Positions 22,500 through 33,499 of a stretch of 64,000 nucleotides of DNA are shown one piece after another. The stretch comes from Pseudoips prasinana. Its lineage: Eukaryota; Arthropoda; Insecta; Lepidoptera; Nolidae. Position 1 is the stretch's first letter; each line of letters starts with the position of its first letter. The position numbers and the translations under genes were made by a program. Under the pieces are notes generated by a model. That model saw only the letters and a program-made list of their open reading frames with translations. It was not told where the DNA came from and made no database searches. The stretch spans positions 21,600,001 to 21,664,000 of the forward strand of contig OX621238.1 in assembly GCA_951640165.1 (NCBI GenBank). The letters are read 5' to 3'.

Positions 22500-23241
22500 A
22501 TTGTAATTTATCATTATGACATATTTCCTATCACAATATGTTCTTTTCTGCATATTACTTTTACAAAATAATGTCCATGTTTCACATCTGCCAGGCGTCC
22601 CGTGACGGCTCACATTTTTTTACAATTTAACAAGATACATAAAATGAATAAAAATTAAAAATCGTGACATGTGTAACGTTTTTTATTATTTATTTTATAT
22701 TAATGTATATATATAATAATATATGTACGGGACTTTACCTAGACTAATCTTAAATATATTTTTCCGTGACTCCAAGGAATGACTGTCAATTTATCTTGGT
22801 TGAATCATCGGAGCAATAAAACTCAGGTTAGTCGCAATAACACAAGAACGCAACGTAATAAATATTAGTAAACCCTAACCTATTCAGTATTTGATCATTA
22901 TCCCGGAACAAAAATGACTCAATATGCTTAAGAGCAAACATTATATTTTAAACTTATTGATTTTATATCCTACCTTGAAATTTTGTGGTTTTGGTAACGT
23001 TCTATACAATGCGATATAATCATGATTTTTTGTCAGCATTTGGAATAAGCACACACTTGTACTTGTCAAGCTGACAATTAAGCAGTAAAATCTAATAAAA
23101 TATAAAACTTACATTCTAAGAAACTAGATATAAACGAATGGCCTAGGCCCTCCGTGTAGTTTTTATTTTTGATTACATAAATGGCGTAATGTTCGTAAAT
23201 AAATAAGGACATCCCCTCACTATTTTAAATATTAATTTATT
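22500..23241. other. A+T-rich intergenic DNA, nothing recognised
   Basis: No coding or repeat signal seen. Confidence 0.45.
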
Positions 23242-23505
23242 TTGACGGGCCTGTTGGCGTGGTTTGCAAAACTTGCTTGTCACGCCAGAGGTCGTGGGTT
23301 CGATTCTCACCCAGGACAGATATTTGTGTGCATGAACATGTCTGTTTGTTCAGGGTCTGGCTGAAATTATCCACATAAGTATGTATTTACAAAAGGAAAG
23401 TAGTATATGCAGTATATCAGTTATCTGGTTTCCATAGTACAAGCTCCACTTAGTTTATGATCAGATGGCTGTGTGCAAATAATGTCGCAGGATAATGTTA
23501 TTATT
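23242..23505 (+). mobile_element. tRNA-derived SINE, family A (near complete)
   Basis: Starts TTGACGGGCCTGTTGGCGTG, B box GGGTTCGATTCTCACCCAGG, full body, and an ATTATT tail. It is one of the best copies of the family in the window. Confidence 0.8.
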
Positions 23506-24311
23506 ATTTTTAAATTTATTACTCTGTTATCAATTTGATAATAAGACTCGTTGCGAGGGCCTAGGCATCTCAAATAGTAGGTTGTTTAAAAAAAAGACGA
23601 ACCTTACAAGAGTGCCTTTCCTATAAGGAGTTTGTACCAAGACAAGAAATTCTGCAAAGAGGTTGTGATCTCTGGCATAGACTTACGTGGAAGCGCGTCA
23701 ATTCAGGAAAGCGGGACCAACGCAGACTTCGTTTATTTTATATAAGATAATATATAATTAATTTCTAGATCTGTGACATAAGTTTAACAAAGTTTAAAAG
23801 CATGATATATGGGTATTTTAACATACATAATGTTACAATATATCGTATCGTATAGTTATGGCAAAAGACTGAGTTAAATGCCGAAAACAAATACTGAATT
23901 ATCCGCGTACGTAATGTTAGTTATACTCATTCAGTTAAATTACAAGAAATGTTCAAAGATTTTCAAACTACCAACTATATAATATAGGCATCTAGTAAGT
24001 ATGACATACGGCTAAATATCAAAAATGCTGTAAATTTATTATGTACATATTGTCCCGTATGTTTAATTGTACTTAATGACAAGTTAACCTTCACTCAGTA
24101 TATACTGATTTTGAATAATTCATAATACAGAAATATTTACTAACCATTGTTTTAAACTCTCATCACTATTCTACTTCTTCGCTATATTTCGGAAGAAGTG
24201 GTAGATCCAATTCACAAGATTAATGGAAATTCCCTTAACACCTATTTGCATTACACAGTTTAAGAAAAATACGTTGGCTAATAGCGTTTGAGGGAATATC
24301 TACCAGAGGAT

Positions 24312-24470
24312 GGGCAGCAGCTTCCTTCTGATTACTATGACCATCTTACTGCGATCGCCAACCCGTCTGCCAAGCGTGGCGATTATGGCATATCCCCCCA
24401 AGACGATTCTTGAGGGAGGCTTGTCCAGCAGTGGACTTATTTAGCTGTAATGATGATGATGATAGCGTTT
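24312..24470. repeat. Inverted LINE 3'-end fragment next to an RTE tail
   Basis: 24312-24400 is the reverse complement of the repeat at 21950-22020. It is followed at 24401-24470 by a plus-strand RTE 3' end (GAGGGAGGCTTGTCCAGCAG, then TGATGATGATGAT). Confidence 0.6.
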
Positions 24471-25081
24471 GAGAACTAAACAAGATACATTTATGCAGAG
24501 GTCATAGGTAAATGTCAAACAACAAACTTAGATGATTTTGTACATAGATAATGAGGACTGAAATATTGGGGTTAATTATAGCTGATTAGAATTTTATCAT
24601 AAGGTTAAACTGCATGCGTGTTATACTTTGCATACGGGTGACATCATATCCGTGGAAACACTTGCACTAACAAAACCAATCTTAATGCCATGTAATAAAG
24701 ATGGTATGAAAGACACGGCGTTGATTGTTTCTAAATATGAACACACGTCTAATATGCTTGACAATTTGTAATACGCAATCATCGTACGATCATTGGTTTG
24801 AATTGGCAAACGCGATATACGTCCCAATAATGCAAAATAACAACAATGAAATCAAGAAAACCTTAACTAATTGCTGTCAATCATATAAATAAATTATATT
24901 TAATATCATCTGTATCTATTTGTGTAATTAAAATAATGATTTCGAAAGGTTCCCATCAAAGATGTCCTCAAACGTTTTGGCTTACCTTCGCCATGTTGGA
25001 GGAGTGGTCAAATATACAAAACATTGTAACAAGATGTGCGTCAACTAATAACAGTATGTTGTAATGCAATATTCGGAATAG

Positions 25082-25088
25082 TATAAAA
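25082..25088 (+). promoter_or_regulatory. Probable TATA box of cuticle gene 2
   Basis: TATAAAA lies about 75 bases upstream of the first ATG (25159), the same distance as in cuticle gene 1. Confidence 0.65.
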
Positions 25089-25158
25089 CATGAGTTTAGA
25101 TAATTCATGTACACATAGTTCAAGTTAACTCCATACAGTAAACCGTTTATACGTGAAC

Positions 25159-26251
25159 ATGAAATTGGTCGGTATTTTGTGGTGAATAAAAAATAAAAAA
25201 ACAATTTTGTTTTTTTTTTATTTAATTAGTGATTTCGTTTGTGGAAAGTGTTATAAAAGTGTGGTTTTTTGGTTGCAGTTGGTGCTTTGTGCGTTAGTAG
25301 CTTTGGCGGCGGCCGCACCGGCGGATCAGGATGTGCAGCTTTTGCGGTATGACAACGATATCGACGGAACTGGCCCCTATAGATTCGCGTAAGTTTTCTT
25401 AAAATCTGTTGATTAGAGATAAGCATTTGTACTGTTCTATTGTCATGATTAAATTTTGAGAACTAATAATGTTCATGCTTGCTATATCTATGCACTTTCG
25501 TATATACGCAGGTAATGTTACTTATTGAATTAGTACAGACGCCAGCACATCAAGCTACTCCAATCTGTCAAATTTCCCCAATTGAAAGTGAACCTTATGC
25601 TTTTGTGATAAAGTTGAAAATGTATAAAAGAAATTTGACAGATTGGGGTAGCTGGATGTGCAACGTCTGTATATTCCTACTTATAAATAATAGAATTGCT
25701 TTGTATGGTTGTCAATAAGGTTCTTTGTCTCATTTATACCAGCGATAATAATCATTAAACAGCGATCTGCCCTTATTTTACATGGTTGATTCCCATACAT
25801 AAATAAAGATAATTCAAATTCCCAATTATTTATTTATGCAAACCTGGTCTTGGCAATTAGAAACAATTAATTTATACATAACGTTTAAACCGTTATCAAA
25901 TGATGCTCTTTGATGCATGATGCAAATATTTTTAAATCTTACTTTGGTTTGCTAATTTTCATTTTCAATTTAAGCGAAAGTTATCATACATGGCCAAATT
26001 TTAATTAACTTAAATCTCTGTTTAGGTACGAGCAGAGCGATGGTTCAAAGCGAGAAGAAAATGGAGAGATTGTGAACGCTGGGTCGGAAGACGAATACCT
26101 CGTGATGAGAGGTTCCTACTCGTGGGTTGGACCTGACGGCGTTACCTACACAGTCACCTACGTGGCGGACCAGAATGGATTCCAGCCCACAATCGAACAG
26201 GGTCCTGGTGGCGGTGTTCCTCCTGGAGTAGTCGCCTCACTCCTTGGTTAA
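25159..26251 (+). CDS. RR-1 type cuticular protein (chitin_bind_4), three exons
   Basis: Exons 25159-25167, 25279-25388 and 26026-26251 join to 345 nt, encoding 114 residues. Introns are GT-AG with phases 0 and 2, exactly as in the gene at 3289-6449. Residues 1-16 are the signal peptide (Met-Lys-Leu, then a Leu/Ala-rich run). The RR-1/chitin_bind_4 core spans about residues 33-100, with GSYSWVGPDG (69-78) and GFQPTIEQGPGGGVPP (91-106) identical to the paralogue. The end is GVVASLLG. A secreted, chitin-binding cuticle component is expected. Intron 1 is only 111 bp against 1.57 kb in the paralogue. Intron 2 carries a foldback MITE (25534-25672). Open frames on the opposite strand here are shadows. 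Confidence 0.93.
25534..25672. mobile_element. Foldback MITE, family F2 copy 1
   Basis: Ends TACAGACGCCAGCACATCAA and its complement (ending 25672). The arms continue through AATCTGTCAAATTTC. TA is at both ends. Related copies are at 56617-56723 and 57937-58063. It sits in intron 2 of cuticle gene 2. Confidence 0.8.
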
Positions 26252-26280
26252 AAAATAGAAATAATAGTCTAATTGTTTGC

Positions 26281-26286
26281 ATTAAA
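26281..26286 (+). terminator. Possible polyadenylation signal of cuticle gene 2
   Basis: ATTAAA, a common variant signal, 30 bases after the stop codon. Confidence 0.45.
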
Positions 26287-26402
26287 TAATGTTACGAAGA
26301 TTGTTTTCTTTTTATTTACAAATTACTTTAATAGAAAGTATGGCGTATTTATGATTCATGATATACCGAAACAGATAAAGTAGTTTTAGTGCGAGTTTAC
26401 AA

Positions 26403-26612
26403 TAACTTACTTATCGTATGGGTAGTGGTTACCCTAGTGTCAGAGTTGTTCAAGCGGCTCAGTAGACATCTGACATTGCTTAACGGCGGTTGCCTGATGG
26501 CTACAACCGGGACCAAACTTAACTTGCCCTCCAAAGCACGGAAACGCTCAGATGACCGCGAGCTTAGTAGCTTGACCTTGCCAATCTGGTGGTGAGAGCA
26601 TCTGACTATGAG
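26403..26612 (-). mobile_element. 5S rRNA-derived SINE, copy 2 (decayed)
   Basis: The tail (26403-26550) aligns with the minus-strand copy at 41571-41801. The 5S-like head (26551-26595) is partly deleted but keeps the GGTCATC- and CTTGACCTTGCCAAT-type complement. Confidence 0.6.
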
Positions 26613-26904
26613 TGCCTACAATAACGAAAAGTATTAAATATTTTCGTCGTCGGCTAAAAATACGTAAAGTCCGTTGCCAAGGATTGGATAGTTGAATGCT
26701 AGGCTTCAGGGTGGGAAGCGTCGGATGACAAGCAGGCGGAAAACTAGACGCAGGGCAGATTTGTTATCTGATAAATTGGTAAATTCAGAACATTCCGCCG
26801 TGCTCCTATTTGCCGCGCTGTGCCCATAGAAGAGGTTTCGGAGTGGAGTCAATTATATTTCATGCCGACCCATTGGGGATTTGAAGGCGGGTTGTTAATA
26901 TTCC

Positions 26905-27487
26905 ATATATATCCTAGGTAGGTCCAACTTCGAGAAGGAGGTCAATCGTAGAATCCAACTCGGATGGGCAGCGTTCGGGAAGCTACGTAACATCTTCTCG
27001 TCCAAAATACCGCAGTGTCTCAAGTCGAAAGTCTTCGACCAGTGTGTGTTGCCAGTGATGACATACGGAACAGAGACGTGGTCGCTCACTATGGGCCTTA
27101 TTAGAAGGCTCAAGGTCACCCAAAGAGCAATGGAGAGGGCTATGCTTGGAGTTTCCCTGCGGGATCGCATCAGAAATGTCGAAATCCGCAGGCGAACCAA
27201 AGTCACCGACATAGCCCGAAGAATTGCCAAGCTGAAGTGGCAGTGGGCAGGGCACATAGCTCGTAGAGCCGACGGCCGTTGGGGCAGAAAGGTTCTCGAG
27301 TGGCGACCACGAACCGGAAGACGCAGCGTGGGCAGGCCCCCTACAAGATGGACCGATGATCTTGTGCGGGTCGCTGGAAACTGCTGGATGCGAATAGCAC
27401 AAGACCGGCAATTGTGGAGATCTTTGGGGGAGGCCTTTGTCCAGCAGTGGACGTCTTTCGGCTGATATGATGATGATGATGATGATG
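26905..27487 (+). mobile_element. RTE-type LINE, 5'-truncated, with target duplication
   Basis: The open frame carries the C-terminal part of an RTE reverse transcriptase: LPVMTYGTETWSLTM, QRAMERAMLGVSLRD, KWQWAGHIARR, GRPPTRWTDDLVRVAG. It ends with a stop and a (TGA)n/(ATG)n tail. TTAATATTCC occurs directly before (26895-26904) and after (27488-27497) the element, a 10-bp target duplication. The catalytic RT motifs are upstream of the truncation and therefore absent. Confidence 0.88.
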
Positions 27488-28134
27488 TTAATATTCCCCT
27501 TAGAACACCCTTGGTGCCTCAAAGTGGAGTTTTGTATCTCTGGACCAACGACCTAACGCCTTTCAAAGAGGGATCCATGCAACTGGACAAGTTTGCGGAG
27601 AATCCATAGACAAATCCCGTGCATAAGGTATTCGCAGAAATTACAATAACGTGGTAGTGGTGGCAGCGGGCTAGGATCCTACTTAATTTCCATTATATGT
27701 CCTGAAACAATAACCAGAAGGATGATATCTTTACATAAAACATGAAAAAAAAGGATGGTACCGTTGATAATGATATTGGGAGAGAAAGTAGATATAAGGT
27801 GCAATACGCTAGCCTAGATTTGCAAATTGACATTAAATTAGTGTTGCACTAATGTCAAGATTACACTTTTTAATTATTTGTCGCAACGTCTGAGCGGACA
27901 TTTTCAGACGACCATTTTTTGCATGTGACATTTATGTGTGAATAAATATTGGACGGGCTGCAGTTATAGTCACGTATTATAACAATGGGGAATGTATAGT
28001 TGCAACGAAATAACTAAAGCACAAATGGATGAACATCAGAAACTAATAAAACACCTTGATACCCCTCCTTATCCACTAAACCACTACGCAGTAGAAAAGG
28101 TTCTATATGACCCTTTGGATTCGTACCGATAAAA

Positions 28135-28383
28135 TACCACCTGTTGGCGTAGTTAGGAAAAGATTTCTTTCCACACCATAGGTCGTGGGTTCGATTCCCA
28201 CCGAGGACAGATCTTTGTGTACATGAACTTGTTTGTCTGTTTGTCCTGATTCTGGGTGTAATTTATCTTTATAAGTATGTATTTACAAAAGACAAGTGAT
28301 ATATGTAGTATATTATTATTATTTATCTGGTTTCCATAGTATAATAAGCTCTGCTTAGAATGGGATCAGATGGCCGTGTGTAA
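28135..28383 (+). mobile_element. tRNA-derived SINE, family A
   Basis: CCTGTTGGCGTAGTTAGG head, GGTCGTGGGTTCGATTCCCA B-box region, full body and GATGGCCGTGTGTAAA end. Confidence 0.78.
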
Positions 28384-28430
28384 AATTACCGACCCTCTCA
28401 TGCATTTCCACCTCAGTAGCCGCCCAAAGT

Positions 28431-28485
28431 CCCTCCTGCACGGGTAGTTCGTTTGTAGCTTAAACGAACTACCCGTGCAGGAGGG
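28431..28485. repeat. Perfect 24-bp inverted repeat
   Basis: Arms 28431-28454 (CCCTCCTGCACGGGTAGTTC onward) and 28462-28485 are exact reverse complements with a 7-base spacer. No other copy was seen. Confidence 0.9.
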
Positions 28486-28560
28486 ATATATTGCAAGAAA
28501 GCTCGAACCAGTTATTATCCGGTGACGCAAAGTTTCTCTAGCTCTCTCTCTCTCTCTTTG

Positions 28561-28728
28561 GTTAAAAGACAACGCCCGCACTAGGGAATCTAATCCCTGT
28601 GTTACAAATTACATCCAGACTCAGAACAAATATGTATGGGTCACACAAATAGTTGTTCGGCGGGGGACTCGAACCCGCGACACAAAGAAACGAGGCGCCT
28701 GTCTTAGCCGCTGTGCCACACGTGCAGT
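28561..28728 (-). mobile_element. tRNA-derived SINE, family B
   Basis: Minus-strand copy with GGGGGACTCGAACCCGCGAC (B-box complement) and the AGGGAATCTAATCCC body. It follows a short CT microsatellite (about 28537-28558). Confidence 0.75.
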
Positions 28729-31700
28729 CATATATGCTTTGATCTTATTGAAATGAAACAAGTTATTAGTTTCCAGCCAAAAAATTAAGTGGTAGCATGG
28801 AGTCTTATGTAAAATAACTATTAAAATAATCCCAGTAAATAGTTAAAACTAAATTTCCCATTTTTCTCGTTATTACAATAATCTCAAAATGATCATTTCG
28901 AATGAATATTTCATTTTGACATTTCTTAGAAACGAATCTCACAATATGACCAAAGCACATTTTCTGGAAAATCTAATAAACATTCTAAAGTGCGAGAGAG
29001 ATAACTCCGCGTTGAACTCTGGGCCTTAAGCATGTTTAGACACTCCGCTCGTGCAGGGGGCGCACGAGAACACATTATATGCCACAGGAAAAGGTTTCCC
29101 CGAAGATTGGACATCTCATTACAGGCAAGGTTTAGCTTCGACCAATTCTCGATACATAGCATTGTAGTAAAACCTTGTTTAATGATTTAATTAATTTAAG
29201 TGAGCTGAAGCTGTGTTCATTCTCTCAATGAACAGGTCAAGTGAGGATGAACCATTAACCTTCCCGATAATGGTTTTCTCCCGTCGTTAGCGACCAAAGA
29301 AATTATATTAACATAATTATAATTTTTATGTAGTAGTTAATTTTAACTTTTAGCTACAGATATTTTTTGGCGTCTTGGATATAATTTTATATGCAAGTAA
29401 GAGCCAACCAAGAGTAGTTAATAGGGCTAATCAAGAATACTAGCTCTGCAGCGTTATTATAATTTATATTAGTTGTTTAACGTATTCAATGAATTTAACA
29501 AGTTAAATGGTGACAGTCGTTTTGATTTTATTGATCTGTTTACTACTAGTAAAAATTCTACCAGATCCAAAATAACTAGATATTTCATTGATAATGTATA
29601 AATCTTTGTATAGCACTATTGGCTCAATCTTTTAAAACCATTTGCAGAATTGTCATTACTGTAATTAATTAAGTAGACCGGAGATGCATCCATTTAGTTA
29701 ACTAGTTGTGGAAGCTTGTTATTGGCATTTACTTACCAAAATTTGTAACCTATTGTATGTAGCTGTTAGCTTCCCTAATAAAATAAAATAAAATGAAACA
29801 AAGTTTGTTCCTCCTTTCTTGTTAACTTCGCTAGTCGAGTTAGTCATAGCGAAAATAAACGGGCAACTATTTGTGTGACCCATAAATAGTTGATCTAAGT
29901 CTGCATGTAATTTGTCTCCGTCTATTATATATTTGTAAAGTACGCGACACAGGGATTAGATTCCCTAGTGCGGGCGTTTTCGAAAAAAAAAACCCAAACA
30001 AAAAAGACTAAAAAAAACACTACGATCTAACACGTTTAAAAATTGCTATCAACATACATATGTACATACAATAGTATAATAATATGCAACGTATTTTGGG
30101 TAACAATAAAGATCAAGATACTGACATCAAAGGTAAGAAATATGTCACTTCTTTACAGATAGCTAGATATTCTAAAATCTAAATCTGACCTATTCTGTAA
30201 CATGTTTATACGTCTCTTATTCTGAAAAAAAAAGCTAATGATTAAATGATAATGTCAAAAAGTTAATCTATCTGATGTTCCATATAAAGGCAGTTATGAG
30301 CATCTGCAACACTCATTGGCCTTGCTATTTAAAAAAACTCTCACGCTTCACTCTACTGTAGTCCAAGCCATTATTATCAATTTTATACATCTTTAGTTAA
30401 AAATAACAACAGTTATGTAATGAAATGTTATATATGCCGCGGATTAACATATTAACGAATTAAAACGAATCTTTTGTAATTAATTGCTTTCAAGATTCAA
30501 TTTAAATTAAAACAGTAAAGAATTATGATTCCTATTTCAAATCAAAGAAATTTTATATAATATTTCACATTTTCAGGAGATACGGATGTTAATACGCAGT
30601 TTGTTTGGATGTATCTTCTTAGTTAGGGACCTTCGAATTGGACTCGTATCGGTGGCATATTTAAAGCCCTACCGACGTTATACTCGTAGATAATAATATT
30701 ATTATTGAATTTATACCTCAAAATTGTTATTTTACCCATTCAAACACAATGTAGTAAATATATCTAAACCTAATAATATTGACAATTAATATTCAAATTT
30801 CTAAATAACCGGTCTATCAGTAAATTAGATATTTCTCTGTTTCTATCATATTTTGCATGTCAGTATGACAAAATATGTGGAACTTATTTTAAGACTCTCT
30901 ACCCATCTGTCTGTACCCATATTTTTTGCGAATAAAATAATTTGAATTTAAATTTGAATAAATTAAATGAAATTTATAGATAATATTTATAAAACCTGAA
31001 TTTAAATATTTACGTACCTACATAAAATTAATTATGTATAGTTATTGTGGTAATGCAACAACCATTCTCTGACTATTAAAGCGCTTTGCAAATTTCATAT
31101 ATTATACATATAAACCGTTTCTATTTTTATTTATTTATAGTTATAACTTCGATCAAGATCAAATCAAATTATTTATTTCCTCAAATGGGTGTTTTACATA
31201 AGTTTTTACCAAACAGTTGTAGGTAGGTACACCATACGCTTCTTTAAGGCATGCACATATTTAAAACCAGCTCATATAATAATAAATTACAATGAAATCA
31301 AATATATAAATTGACACATAATAATATATAAATATCACATCTCGCAAATAAAATGTTTTAATAATGTTTTGAAATGTCAAGATATATTCAGGTAATTATA
31401 ACACTTTTCAAGCAAAATATACAATTGTCAGCCAGTATCGTAGTAAGATCAGTACCATTGAGAAATTATTTGAGTGCAGTTTGTTAACATAATTTAAACT
31501 AAAAAAAAGTAACTAAAATGAAATATTTGCGAATCATCTCTGGGAATTGACCGCAAGAAGATATCAGAGTTGTTATTCTTCATAAGTTTCCCTGAATGTA
31601 GATTTTTGTTTAAATAAAAGTGCCTAAAGTTTAGTGTGAGCAACACGCGTTTACAACATGTATAGAGAAGAACGAACAGTCTGGTCCAATCCATAGTTTG

Positions 31701-33499
31701 TTATTTGTCAATTGTAGGTAGGTACTTATTGTGTTTTCTGATTATTTATTTTGATAAAAATTGTGTACGACACTTTGTTTTCCAGGTTTAGTTATGTACT
31801 ATAAAATAAAACAACTACCCTTAAAATTATAATGGAAAATTAGGTGTTGTTAAAATAATCATGCATTTAAGTTGATATTTCTCAATATGTTTTTAAATAA
31901 GTGTAGTGAGTAAAAACTGACTGCAGTGTACTCTAAAAATACGAGTGAGAAAATAACACTATGAGTGAGATCCATTCTTCAACTTTAATTCCGCATTAAT
32001 AACTTATTTAAACCAACAATGTCCAACAAGCCTTCCTTATTGATTAATTATAATTTATGAAAACTAATAGTTATACTTCCGCTATTTTGACTACCAGTGA
32101 GTACCAGGAACATTTATGTTTATTTGTAGCCAGTAATTTGAAAACAATCAAAGTTAATTTTAAATCTTTTTAAAAGGATTGTCTTCACTCAACACGGAAT
32201 TAATAAAAAATATCTTTGGCTTTTGGGAAATATATTTTAATAAATGCTTAAAGTCACTTATTCAATCATTGAATAAACAGCAAGTCTTGCCAACTACTTG
32301 TTGTCTGAAGAGAGGACAGGACAGGTTATAGTAACTTAGCATGAAAGTCCTGTGGTTTAACTGCTAGAGACATGGAATGAAATGAAAAACATTTAATTCA
32401 GCACAAGAAAATGAGGAGTAGGTACAAATATATAACACACAGTACAAGACATACATAGATTTGTGAAAAGGCACAAAATTCAAACTGAAATCTAGTACTT
32501 AAGTTAACAATATAAAATAACTAATCTGTTATAAGCTTGCCGGGGTGACACTGAGATTTTTTCATAAAAGAAAATTATCTATCAATATTTGTATGGTATA
32601 AATATAGTTCTCATAAGCGGCGATGTAAATTTATTTTTTTCATGGCAGGAAAAATTTAAGTGATGTGTAATAAAAGTGATCTCATATACAACATGTAACT
32701 TAACTAACGCACATCCTGAAAATAGTTTGTTCAGAATCGTTACTGAATCGATTTATATCATTTTTAATATAAGTATTTTTTTTCCAAAATAATTAAATCT
32801 ACGGAAAAATATTGTCATATAAACCCTGTACAGTCAAAACAAATTGAAATGGACCGTAAGTCAAAGTAATAAGACTTTTAAAATCGCACTTTTATTTGTA
32901 TTCATACAAATTCCATCATTTAATGCAAAATAAAGAAAAATAAACTTTATTCCAAGAAACTAATTTAGTACATAACAACGCATATACATGTTAAATTAAA
33001 TATTCAGTGTAGGTATTATGATTACAACATAATATTCTAGTTGGGGTGTTTGAGGGTGTGCGTTGATTACGTTGCATGTTGTATATAGGAAAACTTGTTC
33101 TGCAAATTATGATCAAAATGAGTGGACAACAGTCCCCCAAGTACTTTATATAAACGCATTTAGCTATCATTGAATTTGCATAAAATACATTAGTATAAAC
33201 TGTTTGTACTCAAGTTAACCTAATGATCGCAGTTTCTCATTGTATAACTTGTAATTATTTATGAGCAAAAAATCATACTATGTTTCCGAGAACAGAGGTA
33301 ACAGGAAACAAGTTTGCTTTAACTCATTCGTGGGTTACGACTGACTTGAGTCAAAACGTAAATAAATATGTGAATCGATTTATATTAATACAAATAAAGT
33401 GATAATTTGGGACTCTGGACGGTACATTAGTGTTAAAAAGTGCAAGATCTGGTTTAGTTTAATTAAATAAATTTAATTAATTAATAAAAAAAGGATACC
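28729..33499. other. Long A+T-rich intergenic region
   Basis: Nothing coding was recognised. It contains a family B SINE fragment (29859-29985, plus) and otherwise unique-looking A+T-rich sequence. The last few hundred bases lie upstream of gene 3; a weak TATA-like AATAAA near 33393 and a CATTAGT initiator-like motif near 33425 are possible promoter elements. Confidence 0.5.
29859..29985 (+). mobile_element. SINE family B fragment (3' part)
   Basis: GGGCAACTATTTGTGTGACC through GATTAGATTCCCTAGTGCGG, matching the 3' part of the copy at 15905-16112. Confidence 0.7.

Noticed and set aside
25226..25426. Minus-strand open frame across exon 2 of cuticle gene 2.
   Set aside because: Shadow of a well supported plus-strand exon with splice sites and a paralogue.
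26983..27522. Minus-strand 179-codon open frame.
   Set aside because: It is antisense to the RTE C-terminal frame, which has clear family motifs and a target duplication.
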